From an uncultured Coleofasciculus sp. (GTDB lineage: Bacteria; Cyanobacteriota; Cyanobacteriia; Cyanobacteriales; Coleofasciculaceae): 7,335 nucleotides of DNA. The DNA is taken from positions 1-7,335 of the forward strand of contig CADCTM010000861.1 of NCBI GenBank assembly GCA_902805485.1, read 5' to 3'. The notes below the pieces were generated by a model. It was not told the origin of the DNA. It saw only the letters and a list, made by a program, of their open reading frames with translations, and searched no databases. Every line of letters starts with the position of its first letter. The first letter of the stretch is position 1. Both the position numbers and the translations under genes were made by a program. Of the stretch, positions 1 to 7,014 are shown piece by piece.

Positions 1-3000
1 TCCTCAACCTCCTGATACAACTCGCGCAACATCTGTAAATTACTCTCACTCGTCTCCCAATAACCTCGTCCATTCACTTCCAACAACGTCGAAACAATCT
101 TGCGGAATGAATGCGGATTCAAATTCAGCAACCGCTTCCGCATTTCTTCATCCTGGATAAACGTCGTATTTGTATCCTCATAAATCCAGTTATCAACAGC
201 ACCCGCCGTTGCACTCCAACCAGTCGTATTTACCAACCGCTTCGAGAGTTCCCGCACCCCTTCATAACCATGACTCAGCATCCCCTCATACCACTTAGGA
301 TTAAGTAGTTTTGTTCGGGCATCTAAACGCACAGTTTCTGATAAAGTACGAACTTGAGCATTTGCCGTTGTCGTATCAGCAATAAACGAAGCAGGCATCT
401 TGCCATCATCTCGTAAACTGGCAACTAGCTTCGTCGGATCAGAGTCGAAATAGTGGGAAACATCAGTCAAACTAATCTCAGAAGAATCGAGATTTTGGAA
501 AGTCACATCAGCGGTTTTCAGTGCAGTTTCAAAAATCTTGCGCGACTGTTCCATAGTGCCTGGATTATCCGATGTGAAAGCAAAAGATTTACGACTGAGG
601 TACATATCCTGTAACTCAGATTCACTTTCCCAAGTGCTATTTTCTACAGCCAGGTTGATGTTAGAAGAATAGGAACCACTAGCATTAGAAAAAACACGAG
701 TGGCAGCTTGCCGTAAATTAATCCCCATCTCCGCCGCTTGTGCCAGCGAGTGTTTGCGGATAAAGTTCATTTCCAACGGTTCATCTGCCTCTGCCGCCAT
801 CTTCACCGCTTGGTCAAGTAAGTTCATTTGATTGATGAACAAATCGCGGAAGACACCTGAACAATTAATCACAACATCAATCCGAGGACGCCCCAATTCT
901 TCCAAAGAAAGCAATTGCAACTTGTTGACTCGTCCTAATGCATCCGGTACAGGTTTAACACCCACCATCCACATAATTTGCGCCAAAGATTCGCCGTAAG
1001 TCTTGATGTTATCCGTCCCCCAAAGCACACAAGCAATGGTTTCTGGCCAAGCACCGCCATTATCAGCCCGTTGGCGATCAAGCAGTCGGTCTACAACAAT
1101 TTTCGCAGATGTAATCGCTGCAGTTGTCGGAATTGATTGGGGATCAAGGGCGTGAATATTTTTACCTGTCGGCAACACATCCGGATTCCGAATCGGATCA
1201 CCGCCAGGTCCCGGTATCACATATTCACCTTCCAATGCCTTCAGCATCGCCCCTAATTCGTTATCTGCCACGATTTGTTGCAGGCAGAACTCCAGGTACT
1301 CAAACAGCGGTTTCAGGGCTTGAGGGTCAACCTTGGTGTAACCTAGCTCATGCATCGCTTCAATCCAGGGCTGCTGTTTGCCCATATTAAGGAAATTCAG
1401 CTTGGAAACCTTGGAAACCCGCCCATCTGCGTCAGCTTGTGCTTGTACCAACGCCGCAACCGCGTTACGAGTCGCCTGAGTGATGTCTTGTAACAACTGG
1501 ACATCTCCTAAGATGCCTTTGTCGTTATTTTGGTAAATTTCGTCAATATTCCGCCCGATGCTGTTGGCGATAATTCGCAGCAGGCTTTGGATTTCGTCTT
1601 CAGGACGGTCAAGACTAGCAATGTTAACTAAAGTAGCGATCGCTTCTTCGGCAGTCGGTGGTTTGCCAATTACGTGCAACCCGCAAGGCAACAACCGCGC
1701 CTCAATCTCCATCAAGCGCCGATATACCTGACCCACCATCGTATCCCGTTCCTCAGCCGTCAATGCCCCCGCATCCTCAACTAAGGCAATATCCTTATCG
1801 AGATTTACCAAGCGGCACTTGTCCATAATCGTATTGACAATTGGCACACCGCGCCCAGTCTCTTTCAAGGTTTGGTAAGAAGCAATTAACTCGCTTAATT
1901 CCTTCAATCCCTTATACAATCCCGCATTTTCCGCCGGTGGCGTTAGGTAAGAAATCGTTGCCGCATAACTACGGCGCTTGGCAATTGTCGCCTCACTAGG
2001 ATTATTCGCCGCGTAGTAGTACAGGTTAGGAGTTGAACCAATCAAGTTATCTGGATAACACTCGCCAGACATCCCCATCTGCTTACCGGGCATGAATTCC
2101 AAGGAACCGTGCGTCCCGAAGTGCAACACGGCGTCGGCTTTCCAAATTTGCTCTAAATAGGTGTAATAAGCGGCAAAACCATGATGAGGACTGGCGGAAC
2201 GCGAGAACAACAACCGCATCGGGTCGCCTTCATAACCAAAGGTCGGCTGAACGCCAATGAAGACATTACCGAATTGCTTACCATAAATTAGCAGGTTTTG
2301 TCCATCGCTGTTGAGATGTCCTGGTGGTGGTCCCCAATTTTCCTCTAAGCGGGTGGAGTAGGGCGTTAATTCTTCATATTCTGGGACTGACATCCGGTAG
2401 GCAATATTCAGTTCCGGGCTGCTGTATTGCGCTTGGGCGTCGTGGATGACTTCTAGCATCAGTTGTTCGGCTGATTCTGGCACGTCTTGCACGTCGTAGC
2501 CGTTTTGCTTCAAGGCTTCCATGACTTTGTAGATGGAACCGAAGACATCCAGGTAGGCGGCGGTTCCCACGTTGCCTTTATCCGGTGGGAAGCTGAAGAC
2601 GGTGATTGCAACTTTCTTGGTTAGTTTGGGTTTGCGGCGCAGGTTTGCCCACTTTAAGGCACGTTGAGCGATCGCTTCTATCCGATCCTGAAGGGCGATC
2701 GCTTTTCCAGTTGTCCCATCTCGTCCTGATAAAATAATCGGCTCAATTGCCCCATCTAATTCGGGAATTGCAATCTGCAACGCTACTTGAATCGGGTGCA
2801 ACCCTAAATCACTATCTTCCCATTCTTGGGTGGTTTGGAAGACTAAGGGTAGTGCCACCATATAGGGGCGATTTAAGCGTTTTAAGGACTCGATCGCTTT
2901 GGGATGGTCTTGCCGTGCCGGACCGCCTACGAGGGCAAACCCAGTTAGGGAAACGACTGTATCCACAAGGGTTGTTCTATGTCCGCCCTTAGCGTTGTCA

Positions 3001-3953
3001 GAAAAATAAGCATCAACAGGTTTTGAGAAGTCTAACCCGCCAGCAAATACGGGAATGACACGAGCGCCCATTGCTTCGAGTTCTTGTACCATTGCCACAT
3101 AGTGGGCGTCGTCGCCGGTCACAAGGTGGGTGCGTTGTAGGACTAAACCGACGCAGGGGGCGAGGGGATCTTTTAAGTCGTCGGCAATATCCCTACGGCT
3201 GTTGTACCAGTTCAGGTATTCTTTGACATCCTCGAACATGGCGGGCGCGAGGGGATGCCAGATTCCCATATCGGGATAAACTACGGGGTCTTTGAATGTC
3301 AGCTTACGCCCTTTCATGGCATATTTATCAGCGAGCATCAGCAGGAAGTTCTCCAGGTTATCGGAGGAACCGCCGAGCCAATACTGGAAACTGAGCATGA
3401 AGTTCCGGGCGTCTTGCGCTTTGTCCATTGGTAGGTACTTCAGGACTTTGGGCAAGGTTTGCAACAGCTTCAGCATCCCGTCTTGAAAACCGGCGCCGGA
3501 TTTTTCTTTGCGCTTCCGCATGAATTGGGCGATCGCACTTTTTGATTGTCCCAACTGTGCCATCGAGAAGCTACCTAGCTTATTCAGGCGCATTACTTGG
3601 GGCATTGAGGGAAACACAACAGCCGCATCAAAGCGATCGCGGTGCGGTTCTACTGCCGCCACAACTTTATCTGCTAGGTCTTCGATAAAGATTAGTGAAG
3701 CAATAAAGATATTCGCTTTGGCAACATCTCGCTTAAAGTCTTCGTAGTTTTCGGGGTCGCGCAGTTCCTCGATCAGGTACCCGCTGATTTCAATTGCTAA
3801 ATCTGGCTGGTTGGCGTTGATTGAGCTAACAGCGGCTGATAATGCACTCTGATACTGTGGCTCTAGCACGACATAGACCACCTTGAGCAAATGACGCCCG
3901 TTAAGGGCATTCGGGGTTATGTGTCGAATGGTGGACTTGACGTGAGTGAACAT
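1..3953 (-). CDS. chlH: Magnesium chelatase subunit H (C-terminus cut by window edge)
   Basis: This is the large porphyrin-binding subunit of magnesium chelatase, which with ChlI and ChlD inserts Mg2+ into protoporphyrin IX at the expense of ATP, the first committed step of chlorophyll synthesis. Reading leftwards from the ATG at 3953-3951 gives 1317 codons; I checked the frame at several points along the gene and saw no stop. The N-terminus (MFTHVKSTIRHI) is typical of cyanobacterial ChlH, followed by the DUF3479-type N-terminal domain (roughly residues 24-180) and then the long CobN/Mg-chelatase domain. A diagnostic motif HFGTHGSLEFMPGKQ starts at residue 611, with H611 and H615; it is shared with CobN. 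Family members are about 1330 residues, so only around ten C-terminal residues should be missing. A good Shine-Dalgarno supports the start. The ORF is distinguished from CobN by its N-terminal domain and near-colinear match to ChlH. The gene is divergent from the glycosyltransferase pair. Confidence 0.97.
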   Translation of the reverse strand, partial: MFTHVKSTIRHITPNALNGRHLLKVVYVVLEPQYQSALSAAVSSINANQPDLAIEISGYLIEELRDPENYEDFKRDVAKANIFIASLIFIEDLADKVVAAVEPHRDRFDAAVVFPSMPQVMRLNKLGSFSMAQLGQSKSAIAQFMRKRKEKSGAGFQDGMLKLLQTLPKVLKYLPMDKAQDARNFMLSFQYWLGGSSDNLENFLLMLADKYAMKGRKLTFKDPVVYPDMGIWHPLAPAMFEDVKEYLNWYNSRRDIADDLKDPLAPCVGLVLQRTHLVTGDDAHYVAMVQELEAMGARVIPVFAGGLDFSKPVDAYFSDNAKGGHRTTLVDTVVSLTGFALVGGPARQDHPKAIESLKRLNRPYMVALPLVFQTTQEWEDSDLGLHPIQVALQIAIPELDGAIEPIILSGRDGTTGKAIALQDRIEAIAQRALKWANLRRKPKLTKKVAITVFSFPPDKGNVGTAAYLDVFGSIYKVMEALKQNGYDVQDVPESAEQLMLEVIHDAQAQYSSPELNIAYRMSVPEYEELTPYSTRLEENWGPPPGHLNSDGQNLLIYGKQFGNVFIGVQPTFGYEGDPMRLLFSRSASPHHGFAAYYTYLEQIWKADAVLHFGTHGSLEFMPGKQMGMSGECYPDNLIGSTPNLYYYAANNPSEATIAKRRSYAATISYLTPPAENAGLYKGLKELSELIASYQTLKETGRGVPIVNTIMDKCRLVNLDKDIALVEDAGALTAEERDTMVGQVYRRLMEIEARLLPCGLHVIGKPPTAEEAIATLVNIASLDRPEDEIQSLLRIIANSIGRNIDEIYQNNDKGILGDVQLLQDITQATRNAVAALVQAQADADGRVSKVSKLNFLNMGKQQPWIEAMHELGYTKVDPQALKPLFEYLEFCLQQIVADNELGAMLKALEGEYVIPGPGGDPIRNPDVLPTGKNIHALDPQSIPTTAAITSAKIVVDRLLDRQRADNGGAWPETIACVLWGTDNIKTYGESLAQIMWMVGVKPVPDALGRVNKLQLLSLEELGRPRIDVVINCSGVFRDLFINQMNLLDQAVKMAAEADEPLEMNFIRKHSLAQAAEMGINLRQAATRVFSNASGSYSSNINLAVENSTWESESELQDMYLSRKSFAFTSDNPGTMEQSRKIFETALKTADVTFQNLDSSEISLTDVSHYFDSDPTKLVASLRDDGKMPASFIADTTTANAQVRTLSETVRLDARTKLLNPKWYEGMLSHGYEGVRELSKRLVNTTGWSATAGAVDNWIYEDTNTTFIQDEEMRKRLLNLNPHSFRKIVSTLLEVNGRGYWETSESNLQMLRELYQEVE
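1636..1643. repeat. HIP1 octamer
   Basis: GCGATCGC, the highly iterated palindrome of many cyanobacterial genomes, inside chlH. Confidence 0.9.
2668..2675. repeat. HIP1 octamer
   Basis: GCGATCGC inside chlH; a second copy begins 27 bases later. Confidence 0.9.
2695..2702. repeat. HIP1 octamer
   Basis: GCGATCGC inside chlH, the second of the close pair; both fall where the protein reads AIA or nearby small residues. Confidence 0.9.
3529..3536. repeat. HIP1 octamer
   Basis: GCGATCGC inside the N-terminal part of chlH, encoding the AIA of SKSAIAQF. Confidence 0.9.
3633..3640. repeat. HIP1 octamer
   Basis: GCGATCGC inside chlH, encoding part of HRDRFD. Confidence 0.9.
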
Positions 3954-3963
3954 GGGGACGAAT

Positions 3964-3970
3964 CTCCTTA
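3964..3970 (-). promoter_or_regulatory. Ribosome binding site of chlH
   Basis: On the minus strand this reads TAAGGAG, ten bases before the ATG of chlH. It is a strong anti-16S match and fixes the start at 3953 rather than at any internal methionine. Confidence 0.75.
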
Positions 3971-4013
3971 TGATGCGCGTTCTCTTCTCATCTCTCTTAT
4001 TGCCGACTTCATT

Positions 4014-4029
4014 GAGTACTCGGTCGAGT
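4014..4029. repeat. Overlapping palindromes in the chlH leader
   Basis: GAGTACTC (4014-4021) is a perfect 8-base palindrome. It overlaps ACTCG-GT-CGAGT (4018-4029), an inverted repeat with a two-base centre. They lie 61-76 bases before the chlH start, downstream of the candidate transcription start, so they could be an operator or a small leader RNA structure. The arms are short and chance is a real alternative. Confidence 0.3.
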
Positions 4030-4115
4030 CATCACCCACTGTTCGTTACTCAAATACTATTTCGGCAACTAAAGTGTTTTTATCAAAAAACGCTTGCCAG
4101 ATGGGAGTTTGAGCC

Positions 4116-4121
4116 TTTATA
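4116..4121 (-). promoter_or_regulatory. Candidate -10 box of the chlH promoter
   Basis: The minus strand reads TATAAA here, which would put the transcription start near 4109 and leave a leader of about 155 bases. The hexamer 17 bases upstream is GAAAAA (4144-4139), a poor -35 match, as expected for a promoter that depends on an activator bound just upstream. The call rests on the hexamer and on its spacing from the HLR1 match; no transcript evidence is available. Confidence 0.4.
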
Positions 4122-4154
4122 TGACACAATTCGATAGGTTTTTCGAGAAATTTG

Positions 4155-4172
4155 TTTACATTAGTTTACAAA
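4155..4172 (+). promoter_or_regulatory. HLR1 element, probable RpaB binding site
   Basis: The sequence TTTACATTAGTTTACAAA matches every defined position of the cyanobacterial high-light regulatory element HLR1, which is two copies of (G/T)TTACA(T/A)(T/A) separated by two bases. HLR1 is bound by the response regulator RpaB, which works with the histidine kinase NblS/Hik33 and activates photosystem and other photosynthesis genes in low light. The two half-sites repeat at 10 bases, one helical turn. With the candidate -10 box at 4121-4116 the site lies about 46-63 bases upstream of the chlH start of transcription, the region from which RpaB is known to activate. It could also act on the plus-strand gene, whose start is about 245 bases away. 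Confidence 0.6.
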
Positions 4173-4416
4173 TATGCGAGTGATTGCTCAAGTATTTGCT
4201 TATAAAAAAGTAATATTTGTCTTGATCTTCACTTGGCTTTAACGGTTCGGCATGGCTTCTGCTAGTGGCTCACAGTCAAATACCAAGTCAAAACTTTCTC
4301 GGCTTGATCATCTCCCGATATTTATTTAGTTTGAATTTCTCTGTGTATTGCTAAAATCTTCTCAAAGCTTGACGCTCTGCGCTTGCACTTATGATAATAA
4401 TCCCACTTTTATCGCC

Positions 4417-5577
4417 ATGACACCCATTGAGTCCGGGGAAATGAATGGTTTAGCGGTCAGGCTCAAGACCCCAAAATGGGCAGAGGGATTGATTTTTGTA
4501 ATAGCTATGTGGTTTTTGAGCCGACTCGTCGTCGTCGTTGCGATGCAGGTTATTGCTCCATTAAGCAACATTGCACCTGTGACTCATGGCGGTACGCTGC
4601 CACTGGGTTTTTCTCCCGGTTTTGTTCCCAAAACTAGTTGGGATCTCTTCTCCCATTGGGATGGAGCTTGGTATCGAAAGATTGCAACATTAGGATACGA
4701 ATATACGGATGATGGCAAATACCATACAGTTGCCTTCTTTCCCTTGTTTCCCTTAATTGTCCGAGGAGTGATGACCTTCGGCTTATCGTTTGAAGTCGCT
4801 GCGACACTGGTAAACAATCTCGCCTTGTTGGGTGCGATGTTAGTACTATATCTTTGGGCGCAAGAGCGTTACAACATCAATACGGCAAGGTGGTCAACGG
4901 CTGTGCTTGCTTGGTGTCCTTTGTCCTTGTATGGGACGGTAATCTACACAGAAGGATTGTTTTTGTTGATCACAACAGCAGCGTTGCGAGCCTTCGACAA
5001 TTCTCAGTATACCAAGGCAGCTATTTTTGGAGCAATGGCAACCGCCACTCGGTCAACTGGTTTGATGCTTTTCCCGAGTTTTCTCATCGTGGCTTGGAAA
5101 GAAAAAAGACCGAAGAGTGCTTACTTTGCGGCTTTGCTTACCACGGCTGGATTGCTTTTATTTAGTTTACATTGCGCCATTCGTTTTGGAGACCCGTTAG
5201 CATTTGTTCATGTACAGCGAGCTTGGACTTGGCAGCATCCGCCATGGTCGGATGTATTCGCAAAGGCTTTAAGTTTAAGCAAAGAAAATTTGCTCAGAGT
5301 TGTGATGTTCTTTGGTGGAGGCTATTTATTATGGCACTTACGCAAGAGGCTTCCCTTAATTGCTGTCGTTTATGGTTTTGCCTCACTCGCGATGATCCAA
5401 GCCACTGGTGCCCTGAGTTCTGTTAGTCGCTACGTTTATGGCATTGTATCTATATCCTTGGCACTCGGCTTGTTGCTAGAGCGCCATCCCCGTTGGGGAT
5501 ATCTAACGCTTGGCTTTTTCGTGATCTTGCTTGCAGGCTTTGCGATTAAGTTTGCTTGGTGGTACTGGATCGCATAA
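4417..5577 (+). CDS. PIG-V/Gpi18-like GT-C mannosyltransferase family membrane protein
   Basis: This is a polytopic inner-membrane protein of 386 residues, resembling the bacterial branch of the PIG-V (GPI mannosyltransferase II, GT-C fold) family. Such enzymes transfer a sugar from a polyprenyl-phosphate donor on the non-cytoplasmic side of a membrane; the bacterial acceptor is generally unknown. Visible hallmarks are HWDGAWY (80-86, the conserved acidic site in the first large loop after membrane helix 1), the AFFPLFPL stretch (106-113), YTEGLFLL (177-184), R212 in ATRSTGL, GDPLAF (258-263) and SRY near 337-339. About nine hydrophobic segments follow the first at 22-45. I chose the ATG at 4417; it has no Shine-Dalgarno. 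A TTG at 4348 would add 23 polar residues with no support, and the ATG at 4441 is a possible shorter start. The GtrB-like gene 90 bases downstream probably supplies the lipid-linked donor. The family is clear; the sugar and acceptor are not. Confidence 0.82.
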   Translation: MTPIESGEMNGLAVRLKTPKWAEGLIFVIAMWFLSRLVVVVAMQVIAPLSNIAPVTHGGTLPLGFSPGFVPKTSWDLFSHWDGAWYRKIATLGYEYTDDGKYHTVAFFPLFPLIVRGVMTFGLSFEVAATLVNNLALLGAMLVLYLWAQERYNINTARWSTAVLAWCPLSLYGTVIYTEGLFLLITTAALRAFDNSQYTKAAIFGAMATATRSTGLMLFPSFLIVAWKEKRPKSAYFAALLTTAGLLLFSLHCAIRFGDPLAFVHVQRAWTWQHPPWSDVFAKALSLSKENLLRVVMFFGGGYLLWHLRKRLPLIAVVYGFASLAMIQATGALSSVSRYVYGIVSISLALGLLLERHPRWGYLTLGFFVILLAGFAIKFAWWYWIA

Positions 5578-5623
5578 TCTGAATTGCTGCACAAAAAAGG
5601 TGTAAGCATTCAGTACTATCGGC

Positions 5624-5643
5624 TAAGTAACTCATTGTACTTA
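5624..5643 (+). other. Weak inverted repeat in the gap between the two glycosyltransferase genes
   Basis: TAAGTA (5624-5629) and TACTTA (5638-5643) form six-base AT-rich arms around an eight-base loop. There is no T-run after it, so it is not a convincing terminator. It could be chance or a minor RNA structure between the cistrons. Confidence 0.15.
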
Positions 5644-5652
5644 CCAAATTCT

Positions 5653-5656
5653 GAGG
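5653..5656 (+). promoter_or_regulatory. Ribosome binding site deciding a GTG start
   Basis: GAGG lies 11 bases before the GTG at 5668. Two ATGs between them (5657 and 5661) are in other frames and reach stops after a few codons, and an in-frame TGA at 5662-5664 rules out any earlier start. Confidence 0.55.
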
Positions 5657-5667
5657 ATGGATGAACT

Positions 5668-6627
5668 GTGCGCCCGAAGTATTCCTTGATCATCCCGGTA
5701 TACAACGAGGAAGAAACACTTCCTGAAATGTACCTTCGGGTTCGTGCAGTGATGGATCAATTGGACGGTGATGTTGAATTAATCTTGGTTAATGATGGTA
5801 GCCGCGATCGCTCTTTGGCGTTCCTCCGAGACCTTCATGAAAAAGATCCACGAGTGTGCTACCTTAGCTTTGCTCGTAATTTTGGGCATCAAATTGCTGT
5901 TACAGCGGGTCTAAATTTTGTTCGTGGAGATGCGATCATAATTCTTGATGCTGATTTACAAGACCCACCAGAGTTAATTCCGGCTCTCGTGGAACAGTGG
6001 AAACAGGGGTATCAAGTTGTCTACGCTCAACGCACCCAAAGACACAAAGAAAGCTGGATCAAGCGTCTCCCAGCATACATATTTTATCGCCTGATGCGGC
6101 GTCTGGCTGATGTGGATATTCCCCTCGATACTGGAGACTTCTGTTTGATGGATCGGCGCGTCGTCGATGTCCTCAATAGTATGCCAGAACGTAACCGCTA
6201 CATCCGGGGACTACGTTCTTGGGTGGGTTTGCAACAAACCTCGATCCACTTTGAGCGTGATCCCCGCTTTGCCGGTGAAGTAAAGTACACCTTTCGCAAG
6301 TCTCTCTCTCTAGCGGCAAATGGTCTTGTTACCTTCTCCAGAGTACCGCTACGACTCTCTACTTACGTTGGTTTACTCGCGGCAGTGGTTGCGGTTGTCA
6401 TGGCAATACTTGTCCTCTACTGGCGTCTTTTTGTCCCTAATTCTCCCTTGACGGGTTTTGCCACAATTATGATTGCTGTCTTTTTTCTGGGTGCTGTGCA
6501 GCTAGTTAGTATTGGCATTTTGGGGGAGTATGTGGGACGAATTTATGAAGAGGTAAAAGGTAGACCTCTTTATGTCTTATCAGAAGTGGCTGGCTTTGCT
6601 GAGGAACTTACAAATAAACGGTTGTAG
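5668..6627 (+). CDS. GtrB/DPM1-like polyprenyl-phosphate glycosyltransferase (GT2)
   Basis: A 319-residue family 2 glycosyltransferase of the GtrB/dolichol-phosphate-mannose-synthase type, which moves a sugar from a nucleotide donor to a polyprenyl phosphate at the cytoplasmic face of the membrane. The GT-A domain shows SLIIPVYNEEE at 6-16, VNDGS with D43, RNFGHQ at 70-75, the metal-binding D94-A-D96 within DADLQDPPE, TGDF with D157, and the arginine-rich RNRYIRGLRSWVG at 175-187. Two C-terminal membrane helices lie at about 232-254 and 264-288, ending in the GEYVGRIYEEVKGRP signature (286-300) found in GtrB. Length and layout match the structurally characterised Synechocystis GtrB. It starts at GTG: an in-frame TGA six bases upstream excludes earlier starts, and the next ATG (residue 21) would remove the first strand. 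It follows the PIG-V-like gene by 90 bases without a clear terminator, so an operon is likely. Which sugar (glucose or mannose) it loads cannot be read from the sequence. Confidence 0.93.
   Translation: MRPKYSLIIPVYNEEETLPEMYLRVRAVMDQLDGDVELILVNDGSRDRSLAFLRDLHEKDPRVCYLSFARNFGHQIAVTAGLNFVRGDAIIILDADLQDPPELIPALVEQWKQGYQVVYAQRTQRHKESWIKRLPAYIFYRLMRRLADVDIPLDTGDFCLMDRRVVDVLNSMPERNRYIRGLRSWVGLQQTSIHFERDPRFAGEVKYTFRKSLSLAANGLVTFSRVPLRLSTYVGLLAAVVAVVMAILVLYWRLFVPNSPLTGFATIMIAVFFLGAVQLVSIGILGEYVGRIYEEVKGRPLYVLSEVAGFAEELTNKRL
5804..5811. repeat. HIP1 octamer
   Basis: GCGATCGC inside the GT2 gene, at the GSRDRS stretch; the only copy to the right of chlH. Confidence 0.9.
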
Positions 6628-6676
6628 AGGTTTCATCTTGCCTGTGGAATCTGAGTTACAAAGAAATCACGCATCA

Positions 6677-6994
6677 CTATTTAGGGACAGACCAAGAACG
6701 GACTTTTCCTAAAGTAACAGGAATTCTGCTTTTCACATCAATCGTAAATCGATAAACTTTTTTCGCTCTGCGCCCATTCTCTGGGTCAAAAAATTTCAGT
6801 TTCACATCCCAACAATCACTATCAAGACGGCAAAAAGGACTTTTTTCTACTTCGATGCTGTCAAGTACCATACCTCTAGAAACGGCTTCAGAAAAACTAG
6901 AAGCGGCTTGAAAAGCGTTAGTAGCTGAGAAATTCAGCGCCCTATCTTTAGAAGTTTGCCCTAAGTTGCGGAGGTCATAATATACCCGTTGCAA
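6677..6994 (-). CDS. PatG C-terminal domain, downstream reading frame
   Basis: The final PatG domain, with FLQRVYYDLRNLGQ, ALNFSATNAFQAASSF, a conserved cysteine pair in SPFCRLDSDCWDVKL, then FFDPEN and KVYRFTIDV. The only start in this frame downstream of the stop at 7084 and upstream of the domain is a TTG at 6994 with no ribosome site, and conserved sequence (RKSLTSF) continues upstream of it in the same frame. It is therefore best read as the severed end of the upstream frame rather than a separate gene, although a stand-alone product of 105 residues cannot be excluded. Confidence 0.55.
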   Translation of the reverse strand: MQRVYYDLRNLGQTSKDRALNFSATNAFQAASSFSEAVSRGMVLDSIEVEKSPFCRLDSDCWDVKLKFFDPENGRRAKKVYRFTIDVKSRIPVTLGKVRSWSVPK

Positions 6995-7014
6995 GAAGCT
7001 AGTCAGGGATTTTC

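Larger units (their letters stand above)
3954..4416. other. Divergent intergenic region between chlH and the PIG-V-like gene
   Basis: About 460 AT-rich bases separate the two divergent genes. Short open frames cross it but have no ribosome site and no recognisable protein character, so I call no gene here. Going leftwards from the HLR1 match near 4155-4172 it holds a candidate chlH -10 box, an untranslated leader of about 150 bases and two small overlapping palindromes. The part from about 4180 to 4416, which must hold the promoter of the plus-strand gene, shows only AT-rich patches (for example TATAAA at 4201 and TAATAT at 4211) and no convincing -35/-10 pair. Confidence 0.6.

Noticed and set aside
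111..3747. Plus-strand ORFs of 64-88 codons opposite chlH
   Set aside because: They are antisense shadows of the strongly conserved chlH frame and have no protein character of their own.
3891..4137. Short plus-strand ORFs (73 and 63 codons) across the chlH start and leader
   Set aside because: They overlap the chlH N-terminus antisense, have no ribosome site and read as low-information sequence without recognisable domains.
4145..4175. NtcA box (GTA-N8-TAC) upstream of chlH
   Set aside because: The minus strand gives GTA-N8-TAA, missing the final C, and the downstream -10 spacing is wrong; the same bases are better explained as HLR1.
4389..5426. ORFs in other frames inside the PIG-V-like gene
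   Set aside because: They lie wholly within a better supported coding frame and show no domain or start signal.
5587..5608. Hairpin near TGCAC/GTGTA after the PIG-V-like gene as a terminator
   Set aside because: The stem is about five pairs with a wobble pair and no T-run follows it.
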